From the NCBI RefSeq assembly GCF_000696185.1, contig NZ_KK853997.1, positions 6,128,002-6,192,001 of the forward strand: a stretch of DNA of 64,000 nucleotides, given 5' to 3'. This DNA is from Kitasatospora cheerisanensis KCTC 2395. GTDB lineage: Bacteria; Actinomycetota; Actinomycetes; Streptomycetales; Streptomycetaceae. The notes under the pieces were generated by a model. It was not told where the DNA came from. It ran no database searches and worked only from the letters and a program-made list of their open reading frames with translations. Position numbers and translations under genes: made by a program. Positions within the stretch are counted from its first letter, which is position 1; each line of letters opens with the position of its first letter. This document shows positions 1 to 11,650 of this stretch, piece after piece.

Positions 1-1
1 C

Positions 2-772
2 ACGCTCGGCCCGGACGCGCCGCAGGAACAGGTCGACCGCCGCTTCTTCGCGGTCGTCACCGACCTGATCGGCACCCCCACCGAACTCGTCGACCCCGTC
101 ACCGACACCGTCGCCTGGCGTGCCGTCCCCACGCTGTGGGGCAACACCACCTGGCCGGCCGACAGCACCACCTACACGCCGCTGCGCTTCCCGGGCCAGT
201 ACTTCGACCCCGAGACGCGCCTGCACTACAACCTGAACCGCTACTACGACCCCGAGACCGCCCGCTACACCAGCCCCGACCCGCTCGGCCTGGTCCCCGC
301 CCCCAACCCCGACGCCTACGTCGGCAACCCGCACACCTGGTGCGACCCGCTCGGACTGTCGCCGCACTCCCGCCGCGCGCTGCCCCCGGCGCTCCGCGAA
401 CCGCCCAACGCGCCCGGCTCGCCCATCACTTCACGGCTCGGCAGACCGGGCGAGACCTTCAACATGGTGATCTCGCGCGGCCAGTCGGTGTCCCGCCCCG
501 GCGGCTTCGGCACCTTCGACGACGTGCCCAACCAGGAGTTCGTCCGCCGCCAGCTGGCGATCCGCACGGACTGGAAGTCGGACGTGTCGCTGGTCCAGCG
601 GTACGCCTTCCCCGCGCACGGCGAGCCGATCCGGATCCAGGAGAGCGTCATCGGCCCGCAGGACGACCCGCTGCTCGGCCACCTCCCGGGCGGCGCAACC
701 CAGTTGGAGATCCTGAAGTTCGAGGACCGGGCCCGGCTGATCCCCGTCGGCGATCCGGTGGAGATCTCCTGA
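2..772 (+). CDS. RHS/YD-repeat polymorphic toxin, C-terminal part (5' end outside window)
   Basis: Open from the first bases to TGA at 770-772. The first ~115 residues are the end of an RHS core: paired YD motifs (LHYNLNRYYDPETARYTSPD), then the conserved junction DPLGL where RHS shells are normally followed by a variable toxin. The remaining ~135 residues form the variable domain. It contains RPGGFGTFDD, a QRYAFP segment and PGGATQLEIL, which loosely recall the Gly-Gly-x-x-Gln region of TNT-type NAD glycohydrolases and ADP-ribosyltransferase folds; this assignment is weak. RHS proteins encapsulate a toxin for contact-dependent or secreted competition. The next gene, 52 bp downstream, is a likely immunity gene. 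The first ~100 bp closely resemble the last ~100 bp of the window, which belong to a second RHS gene. Confidence 0.85.
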   Translation, partial: TLGPDAPQEQVDRRFFAVVTDLIGTPTELVDPVTDTVAWRAVPTLWGNTTWPADSTTYTPLRFPGQYFDPETRLHYNLNRYYDPETARYTSPDPLGLVPAPNPDAYVGNPHTWCDPLGLSPHSRRALPPALREPPNAPGSPITSRLGRPGETFNMVISRGQSVSRPGGFGTFDDVPNQEFVRRQLAIRTDWKSDVSLVQRYAFPAHGEPIRIQESVIGPQDDPLLGHLPGGATQLEILKFEDRARLIPVGDPVEIS

Positions 773-824
773 CCCGGGCGGCGGACAATACCGGGGACCG
801 GCGGAAGCGACAGAGAGGCAGGCC

Positions 825-1196
825 GTGGACATCGACTGGCAGGACGGATCGCGCACCGTGCGCTGGGGCGCGGACTTCGGCACCGAGCGGACCTTCGACC
901 GCCCGCCGGTCTCCGTGCTGGGCGTCGACGACCCGCCCAGCATCCTGGTCGTCGAGGACCCGGAGGGCAGCACCGCCCGACCCAGCAACGCCCTGGTGCT
1001 GAACCCCGACGGGACCGAACGGCTGCGCCTGGAGGCCCCGCAGGTCCCCGAGCCGTCCTGGCGGATCGGCTACTACACCGCGTACCCGGACGTGGACGGC
1101 GGCATCGTCGCCGTCTACGCGACCCGGGCCGGGGACCTGCAGGGCCGGCCGGACCTGGCCACCGGCGAACTGCGCGAGGTGCGCGAGTGGCGGTGA
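825..1196 (+). CDS. Putative immunity protein for the RHS toxin
   Basis: A 123-residue acidic, soluble protein starting with GTG after a GAGAGGCAGG purine-rich stretch. There is no signal peptide or membrane segment. It has two tryptophan-containing beta-type repeats (DWQDGSRTVRW near the start, SWRIGYYTAYPDVDGG near residue 88), suggesting a small beta-rich fold. I do not recognise a named family. The role is inferred from position alone: directly downstream of the toxin end of an RHS gene, same strand, short gap, small and acidic, as cognate immunity genes usually are. It converges on the serine hydrolase gene with only 10 bp between stops. Confidence 0.6.
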   Translation: MDIDWQDGSRTVRWGADFGTERTFDRPPVSVLGVDDPPSILVVEDPEGSTARPSNALVLNPDGTERLRLEAPQVPEPSWRIGYYTAYPDVDGGIVAVYATRAGDLQGRPDLATGELREVREWR

Positions 1197-1206
1197 CCGG
1201 CAGGTC

Positions 1207-2436
1207 CTACCGCGCGGGCGGGATCACCGCGTCGGCGAGCCGGAGGATGTCGCGCATGTCGGCGCCCTGCGTGTTCGTCGGGTTGAACGAGTAGACCAGC
1301 CGCCGCTGGAGGTCGCGGGTGGCGAACACGCCGCTGGTCCAGCCGGGGCGGGAGCCGGTCTTGCCCCACAGGGTGACGCCGTTGAGCTCGGTGCTGACCA
1401 GGCCCATGCTCATGCAGGCCTGCTGCTGGCCGGGCCGGCACTGCGGGTTGTCCACGTTGGGCACCTCGGGGACGGTGAACAGCAGCTCCTGCTGGGCGGC
1501 GGGCAGCAGCCGGCCCTGGAACAGCGCGGTGACGAAGCGGTCCAGGTCGGGGGCGCTGGAGATCAGCCCGCCCTCCGCCCACGGCCACGGGCTCTGCTCG
1601 GTGACGTCCACCAGGCGCCCGGCGCCGTCCGCGTCCGGGACGTTCAGGTAGGCGTGCGCCGCCGGGTCGGCCAGCCGCGGGTCGTCGCGGTCCGGGACGG
1701 CCGTGTCGCGCAGGTGCAGCGGCTGGATGATCCGGTGCTTCACCTCGTGGGCGTAGGAGTGGCCGGTGACCTTCTCGATCAGCAGGCCGGCGATGAAGGT
1801 GTTGAAGCCGTTGTACTGCTGGCCGGTGCCCGGCGCGAAGATCATCTGCTGGCCGGCCAGGGTGCCGACGATCTGCTCGGGCGTCCAGCTGTCCAGGCGG
1901 TGGGCGGCGAACCAGGCCGTGGTGCCGTCGCCCCAGGCGCCGCTGCTGCCGTGCGGCAGGCCCGAGGTGTGGTTCAGCAGCTGCCCGACCGTGACCGGGG
2001 GGAAGTCGGCGGGCAGCAGGCCCGGCAGGTACTGCTGGACGGTGCCGTTCACGTCCAGCCGGTGCTCGGCGGCGAGCTGGAGCACCACCGTGGCGGTGAA
2101 CACCTTGGAGATCGACCCGATCCGGAACCGGCCCTCCGGGTCCGGCGCGGCGCCCGTGGTCCGGTCGCCGATGCCGCCCGAGGTCTCGAACAGCCCGTCG
2201 CTGCCCGCGACGCGCACCAGCACGCCGTTGATGTCCGCGGTCGGGTAACCGGCCACCACCTGCCGGACCGCCTCCCGGTCGACCGGCGGCAGCGCGGCGC
2301 CGGACGCCGTCGCCGTCACCGCCGCCGGGGCGGGTGCGGCCGCGGCCGACCCGGCCGTCCCCGTCACCACCGCAGCCAGCATCGCCCCCGCCACCGCGAG
2401 GGTGGCCCAACGCCGGTTGCGCACAGTGCTGTTCAC
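1207..2436 (-). CDS. Secreted serine hydrolase, beta-lactamase / D-alanyl-D-alanine carboxypeptidase family
   Basis: 409 residues from GTG at 2436, chosen because AGGAG lies 9 bp upstream; an ATG at 2463 in the same frame has no such site. A Sec signal peptide (RNRRW, hydrophobic core, AGSAAAA) ends near residue 30. The family motifs are SxxK as SISK in GRFRIGSISKVF, and the third motif as KTG in WGKTGSRPGW. The usual YxN appears as YNG (GTGQQYNGFN), so the Asn of YxN is not in its standard place. Class C-like enzymes of this group act outside the cell on peptidoglycan peptides, peptides or esters; the substrate cannot be told. Likely monocistronic: dnaE upstream ends in its own hairpin. Confidence 0.85.
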   Translation of the reverse strand: MNSTVRNRRWATLAVAGAMLAAVVTGTAGSAAAAPAPAAVTATASGAALPPVDREAVRQVVAGYPTADINGVLVRVAGSDGLFETSGGIGDRTTGAAPDPEGRFRIGSISKVFTATVVLQLAAEHRLDVNGTVQQYLPGLLPADFPPVTVGQLLNHTSGLPHGSSGAWGDGTTAWFAAHRLDSWTPEQIVGTLAGQQMIFAPGTGQQYNGFNTFIAGLLIEKVTGHSYAHEVKHRIIQPLHLRDTAVPDRDDPRLADPAAHAYLNVPDADGAGRLVDVTEQSPWPWAEGGLISSAPDLDRFVTALFQGRLLPAAQQELLFTVPEVPNVDNPQCRPGQQQACMSMGLVSTELNGVTLWGKTGSRPGWTSGVFATRDLQRRLVYSFNPTNTQGADMRDILRLADAVIPPAR

Positions 2437-2542
2437 GTCTCGGTACTCCTGACTCGTCGTCATCCGTCCTGCTCGATCGAGTCTGTCCGACCCCGGCCCC
2501 GGTGCCATCCGGGGCCGACCCTGACCGCACCCGGTGGCCGAT

Positions 2543-2561
2543 CCCTGACGCGGAGTCAGGG
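2543..2561 (-). terminator. Hairpin terminator after dnaE
   Basis: CCCTGAC (2543-2549) and GTCAGGG (2555-2561) pair around a 5-base loop, about 55 bp beyond the dnaE stop codon on the minus strand. There is no U-tract, as is common in this group. The remaining sequence between 2437 and 2615 shows no gene. Confidence 0.5.
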
Positions 2562-2615
2562 TCGGTCGGCGGTCCGGGCCTCCTGCCGCGCCGCCGCCGC
2601 GTCCGGGTTCGGCGG

Positions 2616-6167
<3,552 letters not shown>

Positions 6168-6284
6168 GGCGGTCTGGCTCCTTGCGGAAAAGACGGAAGA
6201 GGCACCCACCCTAATGCGACCGCGCCGGGTCGCGGGCACTTCGGCGAGGGTCGGCGGCGCGCGGCCGCGCCCCGGGCGCTCCGG

Positions 6285-7160
6285 TCAGCCGTCCCGCCGC
6301 AGCGGGCGGCTGTCCTCCACGAAGATCCGCAACGCGCCCCGGTGCTCCTCCGCCCGGGCCGTGGCCCGCCCGCCCATGTCCCGGACCTGCACGGTCGTGC
6401 GGTCGAAGAAGTCCCGGGAGGCGGACCGCAGGTCGGACAGCGGCAGCTCGCCGTAGTACGCCACCAGCGAGTCGCCCTCGGCGCGCAGGGTGACCTCGAA
6501 CGACTTCTCCCCGGTCAGCCCCGCCAGTGCCTCGCGGCCGCCGGGCCGCCAGGGCGTCCAGTGGCCGATGAACGGGAGGATCAGCCCGGGGCGGATCCCG
6601 CGCGCGTAGTCGACCGCCATCCGCTGGAGCCGGTCCCAGCGCGGCATCAGCAGCCGCAGCTGCCCGACCCAGTACCGGACCTGCCGCCCGTCGGTGACCA
6701 CGACGGCGTCGCCGCCCTCGTCGTCCGGGTCGAACTCCTCCTCCTCGACCGGGTCGAGCTCGACGAAGGCGTGGCAGCCGACCGGCAGCGGTGACAGCTC
6801 GGCCAGGCTGCGCAGCGCCGCGCCGAGCGAGACCAGGTGCCGGTCGTACAGGTAGGCCAGGTGCCGGTCGTGGTCGGTGCCGCCGCGGGCCGGCGGGGCG
6901 GCGACGCCGATGGCCTCCGGGTTGTGGGCGTTGTCCGGGCGCGGGACGAGCTGGACGACGACCGGAAGGAGTTCGCCGGCGCGGCCGCCCCGTTCCGTCC
7001 CGCGGAGCGCCAGTCGGTCCTGGACGAACGAACGGAGGGTCTCGCGCGGCTTTTCCTCCCGCCACAGCCCCACGCCGATGGCGAACTCGGGATCACCCGC
7101 CGGAATCATGGTGATCCCGGATTCGGGGTCGGAGCCGATCGAAGAGGCCGTGACATTCAT
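6285..7160 (-). CDS. Hypothetical protein
   Basis: About 291 residues from ATG at 7160; in-frame GTG 7178 and TTG 7196 are alternatives and none has a well-spaced ribosome site (AGGAA touches the ATG), so the start is uncertain. I do not recognise a family. Visible features are an acidic stretch (DPVEEEEFDPDDEGGD near residue 150), a WTPWRPGG segment, and a C-terminal part rich in alternating hydrophobic residues (SLVAYYGELPLSDL) that looks beta-stranded. There is no signal peptide or transmembrane helix, so it is probably cytoplasmic. It is followed 117 bp later by dnaE on the same strand, with no sign of shared function. Confidence 0.7.
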   Translation of the reverse strand: MNVTASSIGSDPESGITMIPAGDPEFAIGVGLWREEKPRETLRSFVQDRLALRGTERGGRAGELLPVVVQLVPRPDNAHNPEAIGVAAPPARGGTDHDRHLAYLYDRHLVSLGAALRSLAELSPLPVGCHAFVELDPVEEEEFDPDDEGGDAVVVTDGRQVRYWVGQLRLLMPRWDRLQRMAVDYARGIRPGLILPFIGHWTPWRPGGREALAGLTGEKSFEVTLRAEGDSLVAYYGELPLSDLRSASRDFFDRTTVQVRDMGGRATARAEEHRGALRIFVEDSRPLRRDG

Positions 7161-7255
7161 TTCCTGACGCCCACTCACTGCGTTGAATTCGGACAACCGC
7201 GGTCGCCCGACGCTACGCCAGGAACGGGCCGCCGTCAGCGGGCCGCCTCCGGCGG

Positions 7256-7579
7256 TCAGGCCCGCCGCGAAATGATCATGAGGTATTCGCAGGGCGCGTC
7301 CGTCCGGTTGGCGAAGCCGTGGTCCGCGTCCGCCTGGAAGAACACCGAGTCGCCGGTGTGCAGGGTCTCGGTGAGCGCGCCGACGCCGAGGGCGTGGGCG
7401 ATCTTGGACGCGATGCCGATGGTCGGGCTCTTCTCGCCGCGCTCGACCTCGGACAGCATCGCCCGGCTGACCGTGGACCGGACGGAAAGCTGCTCCAGGG
7501 TCAGGCCCGCCTCCTCGCGGTGCCGCCGGACGTTGCCGCCGAACGCGTCATGGAGTTGCTCTCGACCGGCCGGCACCAC
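7256..7579 (-). pseudogene. XRE-family regulator with cupin, central part missing
   Basis: The N-terminal half is a typical helix-turn-helix (NVRRHREEAGLTLEQLS, then RAMLSEVERGEKSPTIGIAS). After KIAHALGV the protein jumps directly to TGDSVFFQADADHGF and CEYLMIISRRA, the last strands of a cupin. In intact family members (about 180-190 residues) the linker and first cupin strands lie between. About 80 residues are absent while the frame stays open. No good start codon precedes the helix-turn-helix: GTG 7576 or 7579 lie inside the neighbouring gene and lack a ribosome site. It is divergent from, and overlaps, another internally deleted gene. Probably a non-functional remnant of a regulator with a small-molecule sensor. 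Confidence 0.6.
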
Positions 7580-8107
7580 GCCGCGTTCGCGTTCGGTGGG
7601 CTGCGCGTGATCTCGCTGCGGGACGGCTGCATCGACATGCCGCCGACCCGGCTGCGGGACGAACACGGCTGCGCGCTCGGCGAGTTGCCGCCCGCCGCGC
7701 CGCTGGCGGGCGACGCCGGGGTGTTCACCGGGCGGCTCGCGCCGCTCCGGGAGCGGGTGGTGCCGGTGTCGCGGGAGGTCGCGATCAACGACTGGGCGAC
7801 GGCCGTCCCGACGCCGGGCCACACGCCCGGCCACACCGTCTACCGGATCACCGGTGACGCCGGCCGGCTGCTGATCTGGGGCGACACCGTGCACGTCCCC
7901 ACGCTGCAGTTCGACCGGCCGGAGGTGTCCTGGGAGCTGGACGGCGACCAGCCGCGGGCCCGCGCCGCGCGGGCGGACCTGCTCGAACAGCTGGCCCGCC
8001 CGCAGCACTTCGTGGCCGGCGCCCACCTCGACTCGCCCGGCATCGCCCGCGTCACCCCCGCCGGCCGCGGCTACGCGCTGGAGTACCTGGCCCCGCCGAT
8101 CGGCTGA
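7550..8107 (+). pseudogene. MBL-fold metallo-hydrolase lacking its metal-binding core
   Basis: 185 residues from ATG 7550. The N-terminus (LLSTGRHHAAFAFGGLRVIS, DGCIDMPPTRLRDEHG) and C-terminus (PTPGHTPGHTVYRITGDAGR, then IWGDTVH and VAGAHLDSPGIARV) fit a metallo-beta-lactamase-fold hydrolase of about 270-290 residues. The HxHxDH segment and the strand before it, which bind the first zinc, are absent: the sequence passes from PLAGDAG straight to a region just before PTPGHTPGH. The frame is intact, so this looks like an in-frame deletion. Without the HxHxDH residues hydrolase activity is not expected. It faces the truncated XRE-cupin gene with overlapping 5' ends. Confidence 0.65.
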
Positions 8108-8122
8108 CGGCCCGTCCGCCGC

Positions 8123-8947
8123 TCAGCCCTTGACCGCCCCGGCCGTGAGGCCGGAGGCGATCTTGCGGTGGACGGCGAGGAAGAACACCACCACGGGCAG
8201 CGCGGTCAGCGTGGCGCCCGCCATCAGGCCGCCGTAGTCGGTGCCGAAGCTGGTCTGGAAGGACACCAGCCAGATGCTGACGGTCTGCTTCTGCGGGCTG
8301 GACAGCAGCACGTACACCAGCACGTACTCGTTCCAGGCCTGGACGAGGGCGAACACCGAGGTGGCGACGATGCCGGGGGCGAGCAGCGGCAGCACCACCC
8401 GGCGGAACGCGCCGAAGCGGCTGCAGCCGTCGATCATCGCCGCCTCCTCCAGTTCGATCGGGACGCCGGCGATGAAGCCGCGCAGCATCCACACCGTGAA
8501 CGGCAGCGTGAACACCAGGTAGGTGAGGACCACGCCGAGCAGGCTGTCGGTCATGCCGACGTCGTTCAGCAGCAGGTACAGCGGGATGATCAGCGCCGTC
8601 AGCGGCACGGTCTGGACGATCAGGACCACCACCACGAAGGCCTTGCGGCCGACGAAGCGGAACCGGGCCAGCGCGAACGCGGCGAGCGCGCCGACCGCCA
8701 GCGAGAGCACCACGGTGCCGAGCCCGATGAGCGTGCTGGAGCGGACGTTGGCCCAGAAGGTCTCGGTCCGCAGGGCCCGGGCGAAGTTGTCGAAGGTGGG
8801 CCGGCCCGGCCAGAACTCCGGCGGCACCCGGAGGATCTCGGTGGCCGGCCGGAACGCCGTGAGCACCATCCAGTACACCGGGAAGCCGATCACCGCGGCG
8901 ACCAGCAGCCCCAGCAGGTCGTGCCCCAGCGACCGCCGCCGTCTCAT
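8123..8947 (-). CDS. Carbohydrate ABC transporter permease (MalG type)
   Basis: 274 residues starting MRRRRSLGHDLLG, with about six transmembrane helices. The conserved cytoplasmic EAA loop, which contacts the ATPase, reads ELEEAAMIDGCSRFGAFRRV with VLPLLAPG after it. The start codon overlaps the stop of the preceding permease by 4 bp (ATGA), so the two are translationally coupled. It is the last gene of a three-gene sugar importer operon (binding protein, permease, permease). No ATPase gene is present; streptomycete importers of this type commonly share the MsiK ATPase encoded elsewhere. Confidence 0.92.
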   Translation of the reverse strand: MRRRRSLGHDLLGLLVAAVIGFPVYWMVLTAFRPATEILRVPPEFWPGRPTFDNFARALRTETFWANVRSSTLIGLGTVVLSLAVGALAAFALARFRFVGRKAFVVVVLIVQTVPLTALIIPLYLLLNDVGMTDSLLGVVLTYLVFTLPFTVWMLRGFIAGVPIELEEAAMIDGCSRFGAFRRVVLPLLAPGIVATSVFALVQAWNEYVLVYVLLSSPQKQTVSIWLVSFQTSFGTDYGGLMAGATLTALPVVVFFLAVHRKIASGLTAGAVKG

Positions 8948-9870
8948 TCGACCTCTCCCGTCCGGAACATCTGACGCAGGTGGACCACCGACCCGGCGAG
9001 CAGCAGCACGACGGTGACCAGGGCGATCGCCGCCCCGGCGCTGTACCGGTTGACGGCGAAGGACTCGATGAAGGAGTAGACGCCCAGCAGGTAGTACTCC
9101 CGCTCGGGCTGGCCGCCGCGCATCAGCCAGATCTGGTTGAAGACCCCGAAGTCCCAGATCGCCGACAGCGTGGTGACCATCACCAGGACCGGCCGGATCG
9201 TCGGCAGCACGACGTGCCGCAGGACCTGGAACGGCCGGGCCCCGTCGAGCACCGCGGACTCCTCCAGTTCGGGCGGGACCTGGGCGAGCGCGGCCCGCAG
9301 GGTGATCGCGGCGAACGGCAGCGAGCCCCACACCACGACGGCGACGATCACGGCGAACCCCTGCCAGGGGTCGGTGAACCAGTTGTGGCGGGCCAGGTCG
9401 ACCCCCGGCAGCCGGGACAGCAGCCAGTTCACCACCCCGTAGTCGGCGTCGAAGAGCCAGCGGAAGACCGACGCGGCGACCATCACCGGCATCGCCCAGA
9501 CGGTCACCAGCATGCCGGCGATGGTGGCCCGCACCCACGGCGAGGCGCGGTGCATCAGCCGGGCGGTGAACAGCCCGCAGAGCACGGTGAGGGCGACGCA
9601 CACGGCGGTGAAGACCACCGTGCGCGCCACCACCGTCCAGAAGAACCCGTCGCCGAGGACCCGGCGGAACTGCTCCAGGCCGGCCCACGGCGGGGCCGCG
9701 CCGCTGAACAGTTGCTCCCGGGTCATGTCCTGGAAGGCGAGCACCACCATGTCCACCAGCGGGTAGCCGAGCACCAGGAGGAGCGCCAGTGCGGTGGGGG
9801 CGATCAGCAGGTAGGGCAGCAGGCGCGGGCGGCGTCGGGTCGGCCGCCGCCCGCTTCCGTCAGCGCTCAT
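8944..9870 (-). CDS. Carbohydrate ABC transporter permease (MalF type)
   Basis: 308 residues with an arginine-rich cytoplasmic N-terminus (GRRPTRRRPR) and six predicted transmembrane helices. The EAA loop reads ELEESAVLDGARPFQVLRHV, then VLPTIRP. It is the partner of the downstream permease in the membrane channel. Its start lies 11 bp inside the end of the binding-protein gene, so the operon is tightly packed. The pair resembles DasB/DasC or NgcF/NgcG-type permeases, but the sequence alone does not settle the sugar. Confidence 0.92.
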   Translation of the reverse strand: MSADGSGRRPTRRRPRLLPYLLIAPTALALLLVLGYPLVDMVVLAFQDMTREQLFSGAAPPWAGLEQFRRVLGDGFFWTVVARTVVFTAVCVALTVLCGLFTARLMHRASPWVRATIAGMLVTVWAMPVMVAASVFRWLFDADYGVVNWLLSRLPGVDLARHNWFTDPWQGFAVIVAVVVWGSLPFAAITLRAALAQVPPELEESAVLDGARPFQVLRHVVLPTIRPVLVMVTTLSAIWDFGVFNQIWLMRGGQPEREYYLLGVYSFIESFAVNRYSAGAAIALVTVVLLLAGSVVHLRQMFRTGEVE

Positions 9871-11149
9871 TGATGACTTCGTCGATCCGCCGGTCGGCGT
9901 CCCGGGTGGCGTCCTGCACCGACGCCTTGCCGTTGGCGATCCGTTCGAGCATCTCGGGCAGCACGTTGGACTTCTCCACCGAGGTCCAGCCCGGCGCGAA
10001 CGGCGTCATCCAGCCCCCGGTGGCGGCGGCCTGCGCGGACGGGCCGTTGAGGCCGCCGGCGGCGACCTCGGCCAGTTGGGCGGTGTTGTTGGGCAGGGTG
10101 TTCGCGGCGATCAGGGTCTGCTGCGACTGCCGGTCGGTGAACAGCCTGATCCAGTCGGCGGCCAGGTCCTGGTGCCCGGACTTCGCGGGCACCGCCAGCG
10201 TGGAGCCGCCGAGGAACGGCGGCAGCAGCTTCCCGGACGGGCCGGGGAACGGGAAGGTGGCGAACTTGCCCTTCAACTTCGGGTCGCCGCCGGAGCGTTC
10301 GTCGGCGGCGGCGTCCGCCTCCCAGGTGTTGCCGTAGAACACGCCGACCCGGCCCTGGCCGACGACGCCCGGCTGGTCGCCGTTGTCCTTGGCGCGGTCG
10401 CCGACGTAGTAGGCGTCGATCAGCCGCTTCCACTCGGTGAGCCCGGCGACCGAGTTCGGGGAGGACAGCGAGGCCTTCCAGCGGTCGCCGTCCTTCACCG
10501 CGATCTCGCCGCCCGCGTCCTTCACGAACGCCATGGCCGCGTACCAGTAGCGGCCGGGCAGGTACAGGGCCGAGAAGTTCGGGTCCGCGGCGCCGTGGGA
10601 GGCCTTCAACCGGTCCAGGGCGGAGAGGAGTTCGGAGTAGGTCTTCGGTGCGCCCGGCACGCCCGCCTGCGTGAAGTAGTCGGTGCGGTAGATGCCGACC
10701 CGGGCGCCGACGTAGTACGGCACGCAGTACGTCTTCCCGTGATCGCGGCACGCGTCGGCGAGCGCCGGCAGCCAGGCGCCCGACTGGTCGTAGCCGGCCG
10801 GGTCGAGGGCGGCGAACGCGCCGTTGACGATGTAGTTGGTGGTCTCGCTGTTGCCCATCTCCACCACGTCGGGCACGTTCTTCCCGGCGAGGACGGCGTC
10901 CAGCTTCTGGTTCTTGGTCGTCCACTGCTGGTACTGGACCTCGACCCGGACCCCGGGGTGGTCCTTGGCGAAGCGGTCATTGGTGGACCGGACCAATTCC
11001 GGCCAGCTCTCCTGGGCGTCGACGGCCAGCCACACCGTCAGCCTGCCGCCGGCGCCGGAGCCGCCTCCCGAGCCGGAACCGCACCCGGTGGCGGCCAGGG
11101 CCAGCAGCAGGGCGAGAGCGGCAGGCCGGTAACGCGCGCGCATGGTCAT
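9860..11149 (-). CDS. Sugar ABC transporter substrate-binding lipoprotein
   Basis: 429 residues from ATG 11149, with GGAG 6 bp upstream. The signal peptide is of lipoprotein type (LALLLALAATGC, acylated Cys), so it is anchored outside the membrane. The mature part is an extracellular solute-binding protein family 1 domain: LTVWLAVDAQESW at the start, DVVEMGNSETTNYI, and aromatic residues near YLPGRYWYAAMAF that could stack on sugar rings. It delivers an oligosaccharide to the two permeases. A DasR-like operator sits 64-79 bp upstream of the start. Together with the chitin/cellulose genes next door this suggests chito- or cello-oligosaccharide uptake; which of the two is inference. Confidence 0.9.
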   Translation of the reverse strand: MTMRARYRPAALALLLALAATGCGSGSGGGSGAGGRLTVWLAVDAQESWPELVRSTNDRFAKDHPGVRVEVQYQQWTTKNQKLDAVLAGKNVPDVVEMGNSETTNYIVNGAFAALDPAGYDQSGAWLPALADACRDHGKTYCVPYYVGARVGIYRTDYFTQAGVPGAPKTYSELLSALDRLKASHGAADPNFSALYLPGRYWYAAMAFVKDAGGEIAVKDGDRWKASLSSPNSVAGLTEWKRLIDAYYVGDRAKDNGDQPGVVGQGRVGVFYGNTWEADAAADERSGGDPKLKGKFATFPFPGPSGKLLPPFLGGSTLAVPAKSGHQDLAADWIRLFTDRQSQQTLIAANTLPNNTAQLAEVAAGGLNGPSAQAAATGGWMTPFAPGWTSVEKSNVLPEMLERIANGKASVQDATRDADRRIDEVINER

Positions 11150-11212
11150 GGGAATCTCCAACTTCGCTGTGGGGGTGCTGATCTGAGTACCCATCAGCGA
11201 AGTCGCTCTTGC

Positions 11213-11228
11213 AAAGGTCTAGACATTT
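11213..11228 (-). promoter_or_regulatory. DasR-like operator (dre) upstream of the sugar importer
   Basis: The 16-base AAAGGTCTAGACATTT contains the GGTCTAGAC core of the DasR responsive element (reported consensus A[G/C]TGGTCTAGACCA[G/C]T). It lies 64-79 bp upstream of the binding-protein ATG, a normal operator position. DasR represses chitin and GlcNAc-uptake genes in streptomycetes. The outer bases match poorly, so binding could be weak. Confidence 0.5.
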
Positions 11229-11497
11229 GGCCGGAAGATGACCTTCAGTGGCCCGTGGACCGCGGGTCGTGCGTGTGGAGTGGATCGGGCGGTGGCGGGG
11301 CGGCGGGCACCTCCCTTCCGGGGTGAACGTTTCACGGGGCGGCCCGGCGGATCCGGAGGTGCCCGGGGGCGGTGCGGCCTGGGCGGGAGGCCCGGCCTGG
11401 GCGGGTTTCGGCAGCCTGCGGGGCCGGGGGAGGGGTCGGAGGCAACTCGGCCGCGGACAGGCAGAGTTGATCCGCCCGGAGGCCCGGAGACGGTCCG

Positions 11498-11526
11498 TTT
11501 ACACGTACTTGACGGGCCATTACGTT
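11498..11526 (+). promoter_or_regulatory. Candidate sigma-70-type promoter of the LPMO gene
   Basis: TTTACA (11498-11503) and TACGTT (11521-11526) are spaced by 17 bp, fitting a -35/-10 pair. The CebR-type palindrome begins 7 bp after the -10, so a bound repressor would block initiation. Inferred from sequence only. Confidence 0.4.
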
Positions 11527-11532
11527 GGGCGG

Positions 11533-11546
11533 TGGGAGCGCTCCCA
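11533..11546 (+). promoter_or_regulatory. CebR operator (perfect 14-bp palindrome)
   Basis: TGGGAGCGCTCCCA matches exactly the palindrome recognised by CebR, the cellobiose-responsive LacI-family repressor of streptomycete cellulase and cebEFG genes. It lies 105 bp upstream of the LPMO start and just downstream of the candidate promoter. The LPMO, and perhaps the CIP1-like gene after it, should be repressed without cello-oligosaccharides. The rest of 11229-11650 shows no gene. Confidence 0.85.
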
Positions 11547-11650
11547 ACTGTGGGTCGCTGCTGGCATGAGCATGGATTTCCCCCAGTCAGGCAGCCTGCC
11601 CGGGCGGGACGGCACGGGCAGGTCCCATCCACCGAGGCGGTGAAGGTTTC

